From Flavobacteriaceae bacterium (GTDB taxonomy: Bacteria; Bacteroidota; Bacteroidia; Flavobacteriales; Flavobacteriaceae): 11,644 nucleotides of DNA. The DNA lies in NCBI GenBank assembly GCA_947443815.1, contig CANEXR010000066.1, positions 1 to 11,644 on the forward strand, written 5' to 3'. Below the pieces are notes generated by a model. That model saw nothing but the letters and a program-made list of their open reading frames with translations, ran no database searches and was not told where the DNA came from. Below are positions 1 to 6,509 of this stretch, piece by piece; positions within the stretch are counted from its first letter, which is position 1; the number at the start of each line of letters is the position of its first letter. A program made the translations under genes and the position numbers.

Positions 1-139
1 AGGTATTGGTAAAATTGGTGGTTCAGCAATGGACGCTATTGCACGTCAACCAGAAGCTTCAGGAAAAATCCAAACAGCTATGATTATCGCAGCTGCACTT
101 ATTGAAGGTATTGGTTTCGCAGCTTTATTCGCGAAATAA
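1..139 (+). CDS. atpE: ATP synthase F0 subunit c, 3' part
   Basis: The reading frame enters from the left edge (first full codon at 2) and ends with TAA at 137-139, leaving 45 residues. It shows the polar loop ARQPEAS and the second transmembrane helix, with the ion-binding acidic residue in ALIEGIGFAALF. Subunit c forms the membrane ring that carries protons and turns the central stalk. The ion-binding residue is Glu and is followed by Gly. It lacks the Ser/Thr found after it in sodium-binding rings, which suggests proton coupling, but the first helix is outside the window so this is not certain. The next gene is atpF, after an unusually structured 124-base gap. Identity is secure from the loop motif, the helix and the operon context. 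Confidence 0.95.
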   Translation, partial: GIGKIGGSAMDAIARQPEASGKIQTAMIIAAALIEGIGFAALFAK

Positions 140-151
140 GACTTAAAAAAG

Positions 152-187
152 CAATAGTTATAACGGTTGGTTGTGACTATTGTTTTT
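152..187 (+). terminator. terminator-like hairpin between atpE and atpF
   Basis: CAATAGTTATAAC (152-164) pairs with GTTGTGACTATTG (170-182) over 13 bp, including two G-U pairs, around the loop GGTTG. TTTTT follows at 183-187 and an A-run precedes the stem at 145-150. This is the form of a weak, AU-rich intrinsic terminator, placed 12 bases after the atpE stop and inside an operon. It may stop part of the transcripts, or protect an atpE 3' end from nucleases. Function is inferred; the structure is read directly. Confidence 0.6.
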
Positions 188-202
188 AAAATTAAAACAG
201 AA

Positions 203-228
203 TAAATTGCAATTGTATATGCAATTTA
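203..228. repeat. 9-bp inverted repeat upstream of atpF
   Basis: TAAATTGCA (203-211) and TGCAATTTA (220-228) form a perfect 9-bp inverted repeat around an 8-base loop, ending 35 bases before the atpF start. It has no T-run after it, so it is not a second terminator. It could be an RNA stem in the atpF leader or a DNA-binding site. Confidence 0.4.
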
Positions 229-263
229 AAAAACATAGAATTTAAAATTTATACGTATATATA

Positions 264-764
264 ATGGATAAGTTAATAAATGATTTTTCGTTTGGTTTGT
301 TTATTTGGCAAGTATTAATATTTGTTGGATTAATCTTCTTATTAAAAAAATTCGCTTGGAAACCAATTCTTGATTCCGTTAATGATAGAGAAGAAGGAAT
401 TAAAAATGCATTAGAATCTGCTGAAAACGCAAGAAAAGAAATGCAAAACTTGCAAGCAGACAATCAACGTATTTTGCAAGAAGCAAGATTAGAGCGTGAT
501 AACATGCTTAAAGATGCTCGTGAAATGAAAGATAAAATGGTTGCTGATGCAAAGAATGAAGCACAAGTTCAAGGTCAAAAAATGATTGAACAAGCAAAAG
601 CGGCAATTGAAAGCGAAAAAAATGCTGCAATGGCGGAATTGAAATTACAAGTTTCAACTTTATCATTGAGTATTGCAGAAAAAATATTGAAAGACGAATT
701 ATCTAACAAAGAAGCTCAAACTAAATTAGTTGAGAAAATGTTGGGTGACGTAAAGTTAAACTAA
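264..764 (+). CDS. atpF: ATP synthase F0 subunit b
   Basis: Subunit b forms the peripheral stalk that holds F1 still against the rotating c-ring. The 166-residue product has one N-terminal membrane helix (about residues 9-28, FGLFIWQVLIFVGLIFLLKK) followed by the family hallmark FAWKPIL. A long, charged, almost uninterrupted helix rich in Ala, Glu, Lys and Gln runs to the end and should dimerise as a coiled coil. Length is normal for bacterial subunit b. The ATG at 264 is chosen because the membrane helix begins a few residues later and the upstream gap is AT-rich and structured. No clear Shine-Dalgarno is seen, which is usual in Bacteroidota. atpH follows after 5 bases, so the two are probably translated in series. 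Confidence 0.96.
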   Translation: MDKLINDFSFGLFIWQVLIFVGLIFLLKKFAWKPILDSVNDREEGIKNALESAENARKEMQNLQADNQRILQEARLERDNMLKDAREMKDKMVADAKNEAQVQGQKMIEQAKAAIESEKNAAMAELKLQVSTLSLSIAEKILKDELSNKEAQTKLVEKMLGDVKLN

Positions 765-769
765 CAATT

Positions 770-1303
770 ATGGCAAGTACAAGAGCAGCAATTCGTTATG
801 CAAAAGCAATTCTAGACTTAGCACACTCAAAAGGTGTTGCCGAAGTGGTGAATAACGACATGAAATTGATTGCTTCAACAATCAATGGAAATTTAGAATT
901 GAGTACTTTTATTCAAAATCCGACTACTAAAGTTGAGGTAAAAGAGAAAGCACTTTTAGAGGTTTTTGCTGGAATAAACGGACTAACTCAAGGATTATTT
1001 CATTTGTTATTTGAAAACAAAAGATTTGAAATTCTAGAAGCGATTGCTTTGGAATACAGTAAATTATCTGATATCATGAATGGCATTGAAGTAGCTAAAG
1101 TGACTACTGCAATTCCAATGGATGCGGCTTTAGAAGCACGAGTATTAGCTAAAATCGCAACATTATCAGACAAAAAAATTACAATTGAAAATACAGTAGA
1201 TGCTTCAATTATCGGAGGATTTATTTTAAGAATAGGTGACAAGCAATACAATGCTTCAGTGGCCAACAGATTACAAGCATTAAAAAGAGAGTTAAGTAAT
1301 TAG
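770..1303 (+). CDS. atpH: ATP synthase F1 subunit delta
   Basis: Delta joins the top of the alpha3beta3 head to subunit b. The 177-residue product opens with the typical ASTRAAIRYAKAILDLA helix of the N-terminal six-helix domain. It closes with the conserved C-terminal element GGFILRIGDKQYNASVANRLQ, cited here only in part: GGF at about residues 149-151 and the ASVANRL helix near 163-169. Length matches the family. The start lies 5 bases behind the atpF stop, and a 37-base gap leads to atpA, so all three belong to one operon. A minus-strand open frame over 1000-1266 is a shadow of this gene. Nothing appears missing or unusual. Confidence 0.95.
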   Translation: MASTRAAIRYAKAILDLAHSKGVAEVVNNDMKLIASTINGNLELSTFIQNPTTKVEVKEKALLEVFAGINGLTQGLFHLLFENKRFEILEAIALEYSKLSDIMNGIEVAKVTTAIPMDAALEARVLAKIATLSDKKITIENTVDASIIGGFILRIGDKQYNASVANRLQALKRELSN

Positions 1304-1340
1304 TTTTATTACACAATAAGTGTCTAAATTATAAAGTAAG

Positions 1341-2918
1341 ATGGCGGAAATCAAACCTGCTGAAATTTCAGCAATATTAAGAAAGCAAGTAGAAGGTTTT
1401 GAATCTGGTGCTACACTAGAAGAAGTAGGAACAGTACTTAATGTTGGAGATGGTATTGCTCGTGTTTACGGGCTTTCTAATGTTCAATACGGAGAATTAG
1501 TAGAGTTCGACAATGGTCTTGAAGCTATTGTATTGAATCTTGAAGAAGATAATGTTGGTGTGGTACTTTTAGGATCATCAGTAGGTATCAAAGAAGGTTC
1601 AACTGCTAAAAGAACACAACGTATTGCTTCTCTTAAAGTAGGAGAAGAAATGGTAGGACGTGTAGTGAACACGCTTGGTTTTCCAATTGATGGAAAAGGA
1701 CCAATCGGAGGTGAATTATTCGAAATGCCTTTAGAAAGAAAAGCACCAGGAGTTATCTTCCGTCAACCCGTTACTGAGCCATTACAAACAGGAGTAAAAG
1801 CAGTTGATGCTATGATTCCAGTTGGTCGTGGACAACGTGAGTTGGTTATTGGTGACCGTCAAACTGGTAAATCTACAGTTTGTATTGACACTATCTTAAA
1901 TCAAAAAGAATTTTATGATGCTGGAAAACCAGTATATTGTATCTATGTTGCCATCGGACAAAAAGCTTCGACTGTAGCTGGAATTGCAAAAATGTTAGAA
2001 GAAAAAGGAGCAATGGCTTATACCATTATTGTTGCTGCAAACGCTTCTGACCCTTCTCCAATGCAAGTGTATGCTCCTTTTGCTGGTGCTGCAATTGGTG
2101 AATATTTTAGAGATTCAGGTCGTCCGGCTTTGATTGTTTATGATGATTTATCTAAACAAGCGGTTGCTTACCGTGAAGTTTCTCTTTTGTTAAGAAGACC
2201 ACCGGGACGTGAAGCATATCCTGGAGACGTTTTCTACCTTCACAGCCGTTTATTAGAACGTGCTTGTAAAGTAATTGCTGATGATGGAATTGCAAAAAAC
2301 ATGAATGACTTACCAGACTCTATCAAAGGAATCGTAAAAGGAGGTGGTTCATTAACTGCTTTGCCAATTATTGAAACTCAAGCTGGTGACGTTTCTGCTT
2401 ATATCCCAACAAACGTAATTTCGATTACTGATGGTCAAATTTTCTTGGATGGAGATTTGTTTAATTCTGGGGTTCGTCCAGCTATTAACGTAGGTATTTC
2501 TGTATCTCGTGTTGGAGGAAATGCACAAATTAAATCAATGAAAAAAGTAGCAGGTACTTTGAAACTAGATCAAGCACAATTCCGTGAATTGGAAGCGTTT
2601 GCTAAATTTGGTTCTGACCTTGATGCCGTTACATTGAACGTAATTGAAAAAGGAAGAAGAAACGTTGAAATCTTAAAACAAGGTTTGAATGATCCTTATA
2701 CTGTCGAAGACCAAGTTGCAATTATCTATGCAGGTTCAAAAAACTTGTTGCGTAATGTTCCTGTAAATAAAGTAAAAGAATTTGAGAAAGACTTCTTGGA
2801 ATTCTTGAACAACAAACACAGAGCTACTCTTGACGCTTTGAAAGCAGGAAAATTAACTGACGAAATTACAGATGTAATTGAATCAGTAGCAAAAGAAGTT
2901 TCAGCGAAATATAACTAA
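1341..2918 (+). CDS. atpA: ATP synthase F1 subunit alpha
   Basis: Alpha forms the non-catalytic nucleotide-binding sites of the alpha3beta3 head and supplies the arginine finger to the catalytic sites on beta. The 525-residue product has the N-terminal beta-barrel (about 1-95), then the P-loop GDRQTGKST at 171-179. The Walker B strand ALIVYDD lies at about 263-269, PPGREAYPGD at 287-296, and the SVSRVGG element carries the arginine finger at Arg390. A helical C-terminal domain follows. It is slightly longer than the E. coli protein, mainly through a few extra residues at about 313-336, before GSLTALP. Codon use is regular, as expected for a highly expressed gene. Its partner beta (atpD) is not in this window. 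The next gene, atpG, is separated by a 100-base palindromic spacer. Confidence 0.98.
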   Translation: MAEIKPAEISAILRKQVEGFESGATLEEVGTVLNVGDGIARVYGLSNVQYGELVEFDNGLEAIVLNLEEDNVGVVLLGSSVGIKEGSTAKRTQRIASLKVGEEMVGRVVNTLGFPIDGKGPIGGELFEMPLERKAPGVIFRQPVTEPLQTGVKAVDAMIPVGRGQRELVIGDRQTGKSTVCIDTILNQKEFYDAGKPVYCIYVAIGQKASTVAGIAKMLEEKGAMAYTIIVAANASDPSPMQVYAPFAGAAIGEYFRDSGRPALIVYDDLSKQAVAYREVSLLLRRPPGREAYPGDVFYLHSRLLERACKVIADDGIAKNMNDLPDSIKGIVKGGGSLTALPIIETQAGDVSAYIPTNVISITDGQIFLDGDLFNSGVRPAINVGISVSRVGGNAQIKSMKKVAGTLKLDQAQFRELEAFAKFGSDLDAVTLNVIEKGRRNVEILKQGLNDPYTVEDQVAIIYAGSKNLLRNVPVNKVKEFEKDFLEFLNNKHRATLDALKAGKLTDEITDVIESVAKEVSAKYN

Positions 2919-2927
2919 AACTAGTCA

Positions 2928-2996
2928 AAAGTTGTAAAGTCCAAAGTCATTAAGTCAATTAATCGGCTTTTTAATTACTTTAGACTTTACAACTTT
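2928..2996. repeat. long imperfect palindrome between atpA and atpG
   Basis: AAAGTTGTAAAGTC (2928-2941) is perfectly complementary to GACTTTACAACTTT (2983-2996), 14 bp. Inside lies a second stem: AAGT (2952-2955) and AATTAA (2957-2962) pair with TTAATTACTT (2971-2980), leaving one bulged C and the loop TCGGCTTT. The left arm contains consecutive heptamers of the form NAAAGTC: TAAAGTC at 2935, CAAAGTC at 2942 and the variant TTAAGTC at 2950. Outside the stem GTC (2924-2926) could also pair with GAC (2999-3001). There is no terminal T-run, so it is not a simple terminator. It may be a dispersed intergenic palindrome or an RNA-processing or stability element. Confidence 0.7.
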
Positions 2997-3018
2997 ATGA
3001 CATTAGACTAAAAATATA

Positions 3019-3879
3019 ATGGCAAATTTAAAGGAAATCCGTAATAGAATTACTTCCATTTCATCTACGATGCAAATTACATCGGCAATGAAAATGGTTT
3101 CTGCAGCAAAGCTAAAGAAAGCACAAGATGCAATCACAGCCATGCGCCCTTATGCCGAAAAATTAACAGAATTATTACAAAATCTTTCTGCAACACTTGA
3201 TGGTGACATAGGAGGAGATTTCACAACACAACGTGAAGTAAAAAAAGTTTTAATTGTAGCAATAACCTCAAATAGAGGTTTATGTGGTGCCTTTAATACC
3301 AATGTAATTAAGGAAGCAAAAAGCCGTTCTGAATACTATGCAGGGAAACAAGTTGATGTTTTTGCTATTGGCAAAAAAGGAAACGATATTCTTAGCAAAA
3401 CACTAACAGTAGTAGATAATCAAAGTGCTATTTTTGACCGTCTTACTTTTGATAATGTGGCTGTAATTGCGGAAATATTAACTCAAAAATTTGTAACTGG
3501 TGAGTATGACAAAATTGAATTAGTTTACAATCAATTTAAAAATGCAGCAACCCAAATCGTACAAACAGAACAATTTTTGCCACTAGCTCCTATTAAGTCA
3601 GATAAACCTGCTGCTACTGGAGATTATATTTTTGAACCTTCTAAAGAGGAAATTGTATTAACATTGATTCCTAAATCATTGAAAACACAATTGTATAAAG
3701 GTATTAGAGATTCATTTGCATCAGAGCACGGAGCACGTATGACAGCCATGCACAAAGCAACTGATAATGCAACTGAATTAAGAGATCAGCTAAAATTAAC
3801 ATACAATAAAGCACGTCAAGCTGCTATTACAAACGAAATTCTTGAAATCGTTGGTGGAGCTGAAGCTTTAAATGGATAA
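3019..3879 (+). CDS. atpG: ATP synthase F1 subunit gamma
   Basis: Gamma is the central shaft that turns inside the alpha3beta3 head. The 286-residue product has the hallmark N-terminal helix MANLKEIRNRITSISSTMQI, continuing with TSAMKMVSAAKLKKAQ, and the C-terminal helix with SEHGARMTAMHKATDNA and the ending TNEILEIVGGAEAL. The two helices form the antiparallel coiled coil of the shaft. The middle is the globular alpha/beta domain, with SNRGLCGAFN at about residues 84-93. Length is typical. The gene is the last of the operon here, and a strong terminator starts 18 bases after its stop. The usual followers atpD and atpC are absent, consistent with the split ATP synthase loci common in Bacteroidota. 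Confidence 0.97.
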   Translation: MANLKEIRNRITSISSTMQITSAMKMVSAAKLKKAQDAITAMRPYAEKLTELLQNLSATLDGDIGGDFTTQREVKKVLIVAITSNRGLCGAFNTNVIKEAKSRSEYYAGKQVDVFAIGKKGNDILSKTLTVVDNQSAIFDRLTFDNVAVIAEILTQKFVTGEYDKIELVYNQFKNAATQIVQTEQFLPLAPIKSDKPAATGDYIFEPSKEEIVLTLIPKSLKTQLYKGIRDSFASEHGARMTAMHKATDNATELRDQLKLTYNKARQAAITNEILEIVGGAEALNG

Positions 3880-3897
3880 AATTTATTTGAATGATAT

Positions 3898-3926
3898 AAA
3901 AAGCTGGCTATAGCCGGCTTTTTTTT
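3898..3926 (+). terminator. intrinsic terminator of the ATP synthase operon
   Basis: AAAAAGCTGGC (3898-3908) pairs with GCCGGCTTTTT (3913-3923) over 11 bp with one G-U pair, around the loop TATA. The T-run covers 3919-3926. The GC-rich core and the position 18 bases after atpG make this a confident rho-independent terminator. A second, AT-only inverted repeat (3931-3939 with 3945-3953) follows and may help termination or act on the other strand. Confidence 0.9.
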
Positions 3927-4043
3927 ATGCTTTTTTTAAATAGATTAAAAAAAAGAAGTCATATTGTTAATTATTTGGTAAGGATTATGGGAACGAAAAA
4001 ATTTAGTATACCTTTAAATTCCCTAATTAATACTAATTGAATT

Positions 4044-5108
4044 ATGTCACCAAGTAAATGGGATAAACTTGTTCAAAAATATTTTTTTCTTTACCGTGAT
4101 GGTTTTTTTGAATTACCCTATTTGTCAAACTCTCCCCAAATGATGATTGAGAGCTTAAAAAACATCCCTCAATCCATTCACAAACCTTTAGAACAAAGCA
4201 TTTATTCTAACAACCCCTTTTGCAGAGGAATTGTTCGTTATCGAGAAATTGAAGATGGATTATGGATTTTAGCAACCAATATTGAAATAAAACAAAACAT
4301 TATTGCAAAAGCACTTTATAATGAAATGGAATCTAGCGACCATTATTTTCTTTCCTTCTCCGTTTTTGAATATGAATTTTCAGTGGGCACAAGTGTAACA
4401 GATAGAGCTACAGTTAAAAGTATTGGTTGGACTTTTTTCAAACCCAAAACACATGTTTCTACTTATTTTTACAAAGATACGGCTGGCAAATTCTGCAATT
4501 TTATTTTTAATAAAAATTGGGCGGAACGTAATTTTGCAGACATTAAATTAGGCAGTAAAAATGGCATAGAACCGTTTATCAATTCAAAAATTGGATTTAA
4601 AAGTTGGTTAGACATAGTTCCCAATTCCCAACATCAATTTAAAGAAATCTGGAAGACACTGGAAACGGAGCAAAAAGAACCGTTTGGAAATTCTATTTTA
4701 AAAGCACAAACAGTAGCTTTCATATCCAATTTTTTTAAAACAATAGCAGACCAAAAAACGCCCGAAAAATTAGAATCACTAAACAATAAAGATTATTCAA
4801 ATTTAGCAAAAGCAGAAAAAATAATATTGGCAAATTTGAACCTTCCATTTATAGGAATAGAAAAAATAGCCTCAGAGGTACTTTTATCACCAACAAAATT
4901 AAAGTCCAATTTCAAATCTACTTTTGGATTATCATTATTGCAATATCACAAGGAAAAAAACATGTTGTTAGCCAAACAACTCCTTGAAAATTCAAGAATA
5001 CAAATCAAAAATATTGCCATAGCAATTGGATATGAAAGCGCCAGTAAATTTAGTGCCGCTTTCAAAAAACGTTTTAGTATTCTTCCTTCAGAAATACGCA
5101 ATACCTAA
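4044..5108 (+). CDS. AraC-family transcriptional regulator
   Basis: The last 100 or so residues of this 354-residue protein are a clear AraC/XylS DNA-binding domain with two helix-turn-helix units. The first spans about 268-290 (IGIEKIASEVLLSPTKLKSN) and leads into FKSTFGLSLLQYHKEKNMLLAKQLLE. The second reads IKNIAIAIGYESASKFSAAF and is followed by KKRFSILPSEIRN. The first 250 residues match no sensor domain I can name, so the ligand is unknown. The gene has its own upstream region after the atpG terminator, with a TAccTTTa sequence at 4009-4016 that resembles a Bacteroidota -7 element, but no convincing -33 partner. The ATG at 4044 is accepted without Shine-Dalgarno support. Paired direct repeats 104 bases past its stop, ahead of the next gene, are a plausible binding site for it. 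Confidence 0.9.
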   Translation: MSPSKWDKLVQKYFFLYRDGFFELPYLSNSPQMMIESLKNIPQSIHKPLEQSIYSNNPFCRGIVRYREIEDGLWILATNIEIKQNIIAKALYNEMESSDHYFLSFSVFEYEFSVGTSVTDRATVKSIGWTFFKPKTHVSTYFYKDTAGKFCNFIFNKNWAERNFADIKLGSKNGIEPFINSKIGFKSWLDIVPNSQHQFKEIWKTLETEQKEPFGNSILKAQTVAFISNFFKTIADQKTPEKLESLNNKDYSNLAKAEKIILANLNLPFIGIEKIASEVLLSPTKLKSNFKSTFGLSLLQYHKEKNMLLAKQLLENSRIQIKNIAIAIGYESASKFSAAFKKRFSILPSEIRNT

Positions 5109-5211
5109 AATTTTCAAAAAACAAGTAATAAGTCAATGATGAAAATTCATTTCTAATAGCCAATTTTGAGATATATGAACCATTTTTTATTTGAAAAAAT
5201 TTAATAAACAT

Positions 5212-5246
5212 GTCCGATTGGGATACTGATTAGTCCGATTGGGATA
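5212..5246. promoter_or_regulatory. two 14-bp direct repeats 21 bp apart, putative AraC-type operator
   Basis: GTCCGATTGGGATA occurs at 5212-5225 and again, identically, at 5233-5246. The start-to-start distance is 21 bp, two turns of the helix, which is the spacing of half-sites used by AraC-family activators. The block is framed by a near-perfect inverted repeat, AAACATGTCC (5206-5215) and GGATATGTTT (5242-5251). An AraC-family gene lies directly upstream, and a TAnnTTTG promoter element begins 21 bases downstream. Binding by that regulator is inferred. Confidence 0.6.
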
Positions 5247-5267
5247 TGTTTCAGCACATGCATCTTT

Positions 5268-5275
5268 TATTTTTG
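5268..5275 (+). promoter_or_regulatory. TAnnTTTG-type -7 promoter element
   Basis: TATTTTTG is an exact match to the Bacteroidota -7 consensus TAnnTTTG. No good TTTG -33 box lies at the usual distance; the paired repeats end at about that place, which is what an activator-dependent promoter looks like. Transcription would start near 5282 and give a leader of about 80 bases before the gene at 5362. AT-rich DNA makes chance matches common. Confidence 0.4.
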
Positions 5276-5361
5276 TTTCAATAATAAATAGCAATCTATT
5301 TTGTCAGAAACCAAAAAAAAATATTCAACAAAAAATACTAACGCCCCAATAGTATATACTT

Positions 5362-5826
5362 ATGAAAAATTATCAAATAATCTTATCTGAAAAAATCCTT
5401 TCAAAGGCAAAATTAGGAGAAGACACCACATCTTTAAGAAGAGAATTATATTATATAAGGCCTAGCAGTTTAGAAATAAAACTGAATACTGATGAACTAA
5501 AAATAAATTTTTGGAGTAACATTTATAAAGCCTATGTTTTGATTATAGCAAATGAACCTAATCAAAAAAGCGCTGTGTTAAAACTAAAACGAATCAAAAT
5601 TGCGCATCATCTTTTGTCCTTAGACGATATTGAACATGGAATTCTCCGAATACAAAAATACAAAATTGGATTTTGTTATCTGAAGAACCTATTTTATCCA
5701 AGTTTTATAAAGAGATTGTCTGTCGAAAAAATAGATTATGGGCTTAGTTTAGAACAAACCAAAAGTATCTTAATTAGTGCTCCTAACAGAAGCAATGGAA
5801 TTCAACACTTGGAAAAAAATTATTAA
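5362..5826 (+). CDS. short DUF547-like protein, apparently truncated
   Basis: The 154-residue product carries two signatures I recognise from DUF547 proteins: FWSNIYKAYV (50-59), corresponding to the family FWxNxYNA motif, and LSLDDIEHGILR (85-96), almost the consensus. FIKRLSVEKIDYGL (115-128) then follows the family pattern up to the point where a segment like RIHFALNCGAxSCPP should appear. Here the sequence becomes unlike the family, with only SAPN near 139-142, and stops after 26 more residues. Full-length relatives have roughly 230-250 residues by my recollection, so about a third is missing, including the conserved Cys region. No remnant of it is visible in the 109 bases downstream. There is no signal peptide. 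It may be a decayed gene or a shortened protein with a new role. The upstream direct repeats suggest control by the AraC-like neighbour. Confidence 0.7.
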   Translation: MKNYQIILSEKILSKAKLGEDTTSLRRELYYIRPSSLEIKLNTDELKINFWSNIYKAYVLIIANEPNQKSAVLKLKRIKIAHHLLSLDDIEHGILRIQKYKIGFCYLKNLFYPSFIKRLSVEKIDYGLSLEQTKSILISAPNRSNGIQHLEKNY

Positions 5827-5898
5827 AAGAGCCTCTCTGTTTCCAACAATAATTTTTTAATAAAAAGACAGTCTCATTAAATTAGGGCTTTCTTTTTT

Positions 5899-5924
5899 TA
5901 TTAATTTTAGACTTTAAATTAATA
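5899..5924. repeat. AT-only inverted repeat ahead of the GNAT gene
   Basis: TATTAATTT (5899-5907) and AAATTAATA (5916-5924) are perfect complements around TAGACTTT, ending 11 bases before the probable TTG start of the acetyltransferase gene. The 10-mer TTAGACTTTA at 5907-5916 also occurs in the atpA-atpG palindrome (2980-2989). In DNA this rich in AT such a repeat can arise by chance. Confidence 0.3.
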
Positions 5925-5935
5925 AAAAAATCCAA

Positions 5936-6373
5936 TTGAAAATAATAGAATTCACTACAAAAGAACAAATGTTAGCCCAAATTGAGGTTATACAATTTTT
6001 ATATCCAAACTTCACTTCCGAAAAATACGAATCTTATCTCCAAGAAATGATTCCACATAATTACAAACAAATTGCTGTGTTTGAAGGAGCTGTTTGTGTA
6101 GGCATTTCTGGATATTGGTCTGGAGTTAAACTTTGGTCCGGAAAATATATAGAGATCGATAATTTTATTGTACATCCCGATCATCGTTCCAAAGGAGTTG
6201 GCAAAATGATGACTGATTATATTGACAAGAAAGCAAACGAAAACGACTGTACCATGATTGTTTTGGATGCCTTTACCGGAAATTTTACAGCACATCGTTT
6301 TTATTATAATCAGGGATACGTCCCAAAAGGGTTTCATTTTTTAAAGATTTTAAAAGAAGATGGATTATCTTAA
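5936..6373 (+). CDS. GNAT-family N-acetyltransferase
   Basis: GNAT enzymes move an acetyl group from acetyl-CoA to an amine. This 145-residue protein shows the core fold: strand IEIDNFIVHPDHR (72-84), then the acetyl-CoA pyrophosphate loop R84-S-K-G-V-G89 leading into helix KMMTDYIDKKA. The C-terminal pattern TAHRFYYNQGYVPKGFHFLK is also typical. The substrate cannot be told. The reading frame has no ATG before codon 12 (5969-5971). The family-like sequence already begins at residue 2, and an in-frame stop lies at 5915-5917, so TTG at 5936 is the likely start. If ATG at 5969 is used, the first beta strand is lost. It is not clearly linked to either neighbour and may belong to the same accessory insert as the AraC and DUF547-like genes. 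Confidence 0.88.
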   Translation: MKIIEFTTKEQMLAQIEVIQFLYPNFTSEKYESYLQEMIPHNYKQIAVFEGAVCVGISGYWSGVKLWSGKYIEIDNFIVHPDHRSKGVGKMMTDYIDKKANENDCTMIVLDAFTGNFTAHRFYYNQGYVPKGFHFLKILKEDGLS

Positions 6374-6471
6374 AATAAAAAATCTTGATTCTCTTCTTTA
6401 TAACAAATTCATTGATACAAAAAGAAAACAAATGATTCTATATCCAACAGTGAATTTAGCATTGAATTAGT

Positions 6472-6479
6472 TATTTTTG
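6472..6479 (+). promoter_or_regulatory. possible -7 element ahead of the flippase gene
   Basis: TATTTTTG matches TAnnTTTG exactly and would give a start near 6486, about 24 bases before the flippase TTG codon. I see no clear -33 TTTG at the right distance, so this is only a candidate. Confidence 0.3.
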
Positions 6480-6509
6480 TTTTTATAAATTTTACTAAAC
6501 AAAACCACC

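Noticed and set aside
4001..4016. Promoter for the AraC-family gene at TACCTTTA
   Set aside because: The last base of the -7 consensus is wrong and the nearest TTG upstream is about 32 bases away, outside the usual spacing.
5182..5200. ATTTTTT/AAAAAAT hairpin after the AraC-family gene as its terminator
   Set aside because: The stem is only A-T pairs, has no T-run after it, and such repeats are expected by chance in this AT-rich spacer.
5212..5246. Two repeats as a minimal CRISPR array
   Set aside because: The units are 14 bp with a 7-base gap, far too short for CRISPR repeats and spacers, and no cas gene is present.
5829..5900. Terminator after the DUF547-like gene, pairing GAGCC near 5829 with GGGCTTTCTTT near 5885
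   Set aside because: The pairing needs a loop of about 50 bases and bulges, so it is too weak to call, although the T-run at 5893-5899 is suggestive.
5999..6337. 112-residue minus-strand open frame across the GNAT gene
   Set aside because: The + strand frame has the acetyl-CoA loop and C-terminal GNAT pattern, so this is a shadow.
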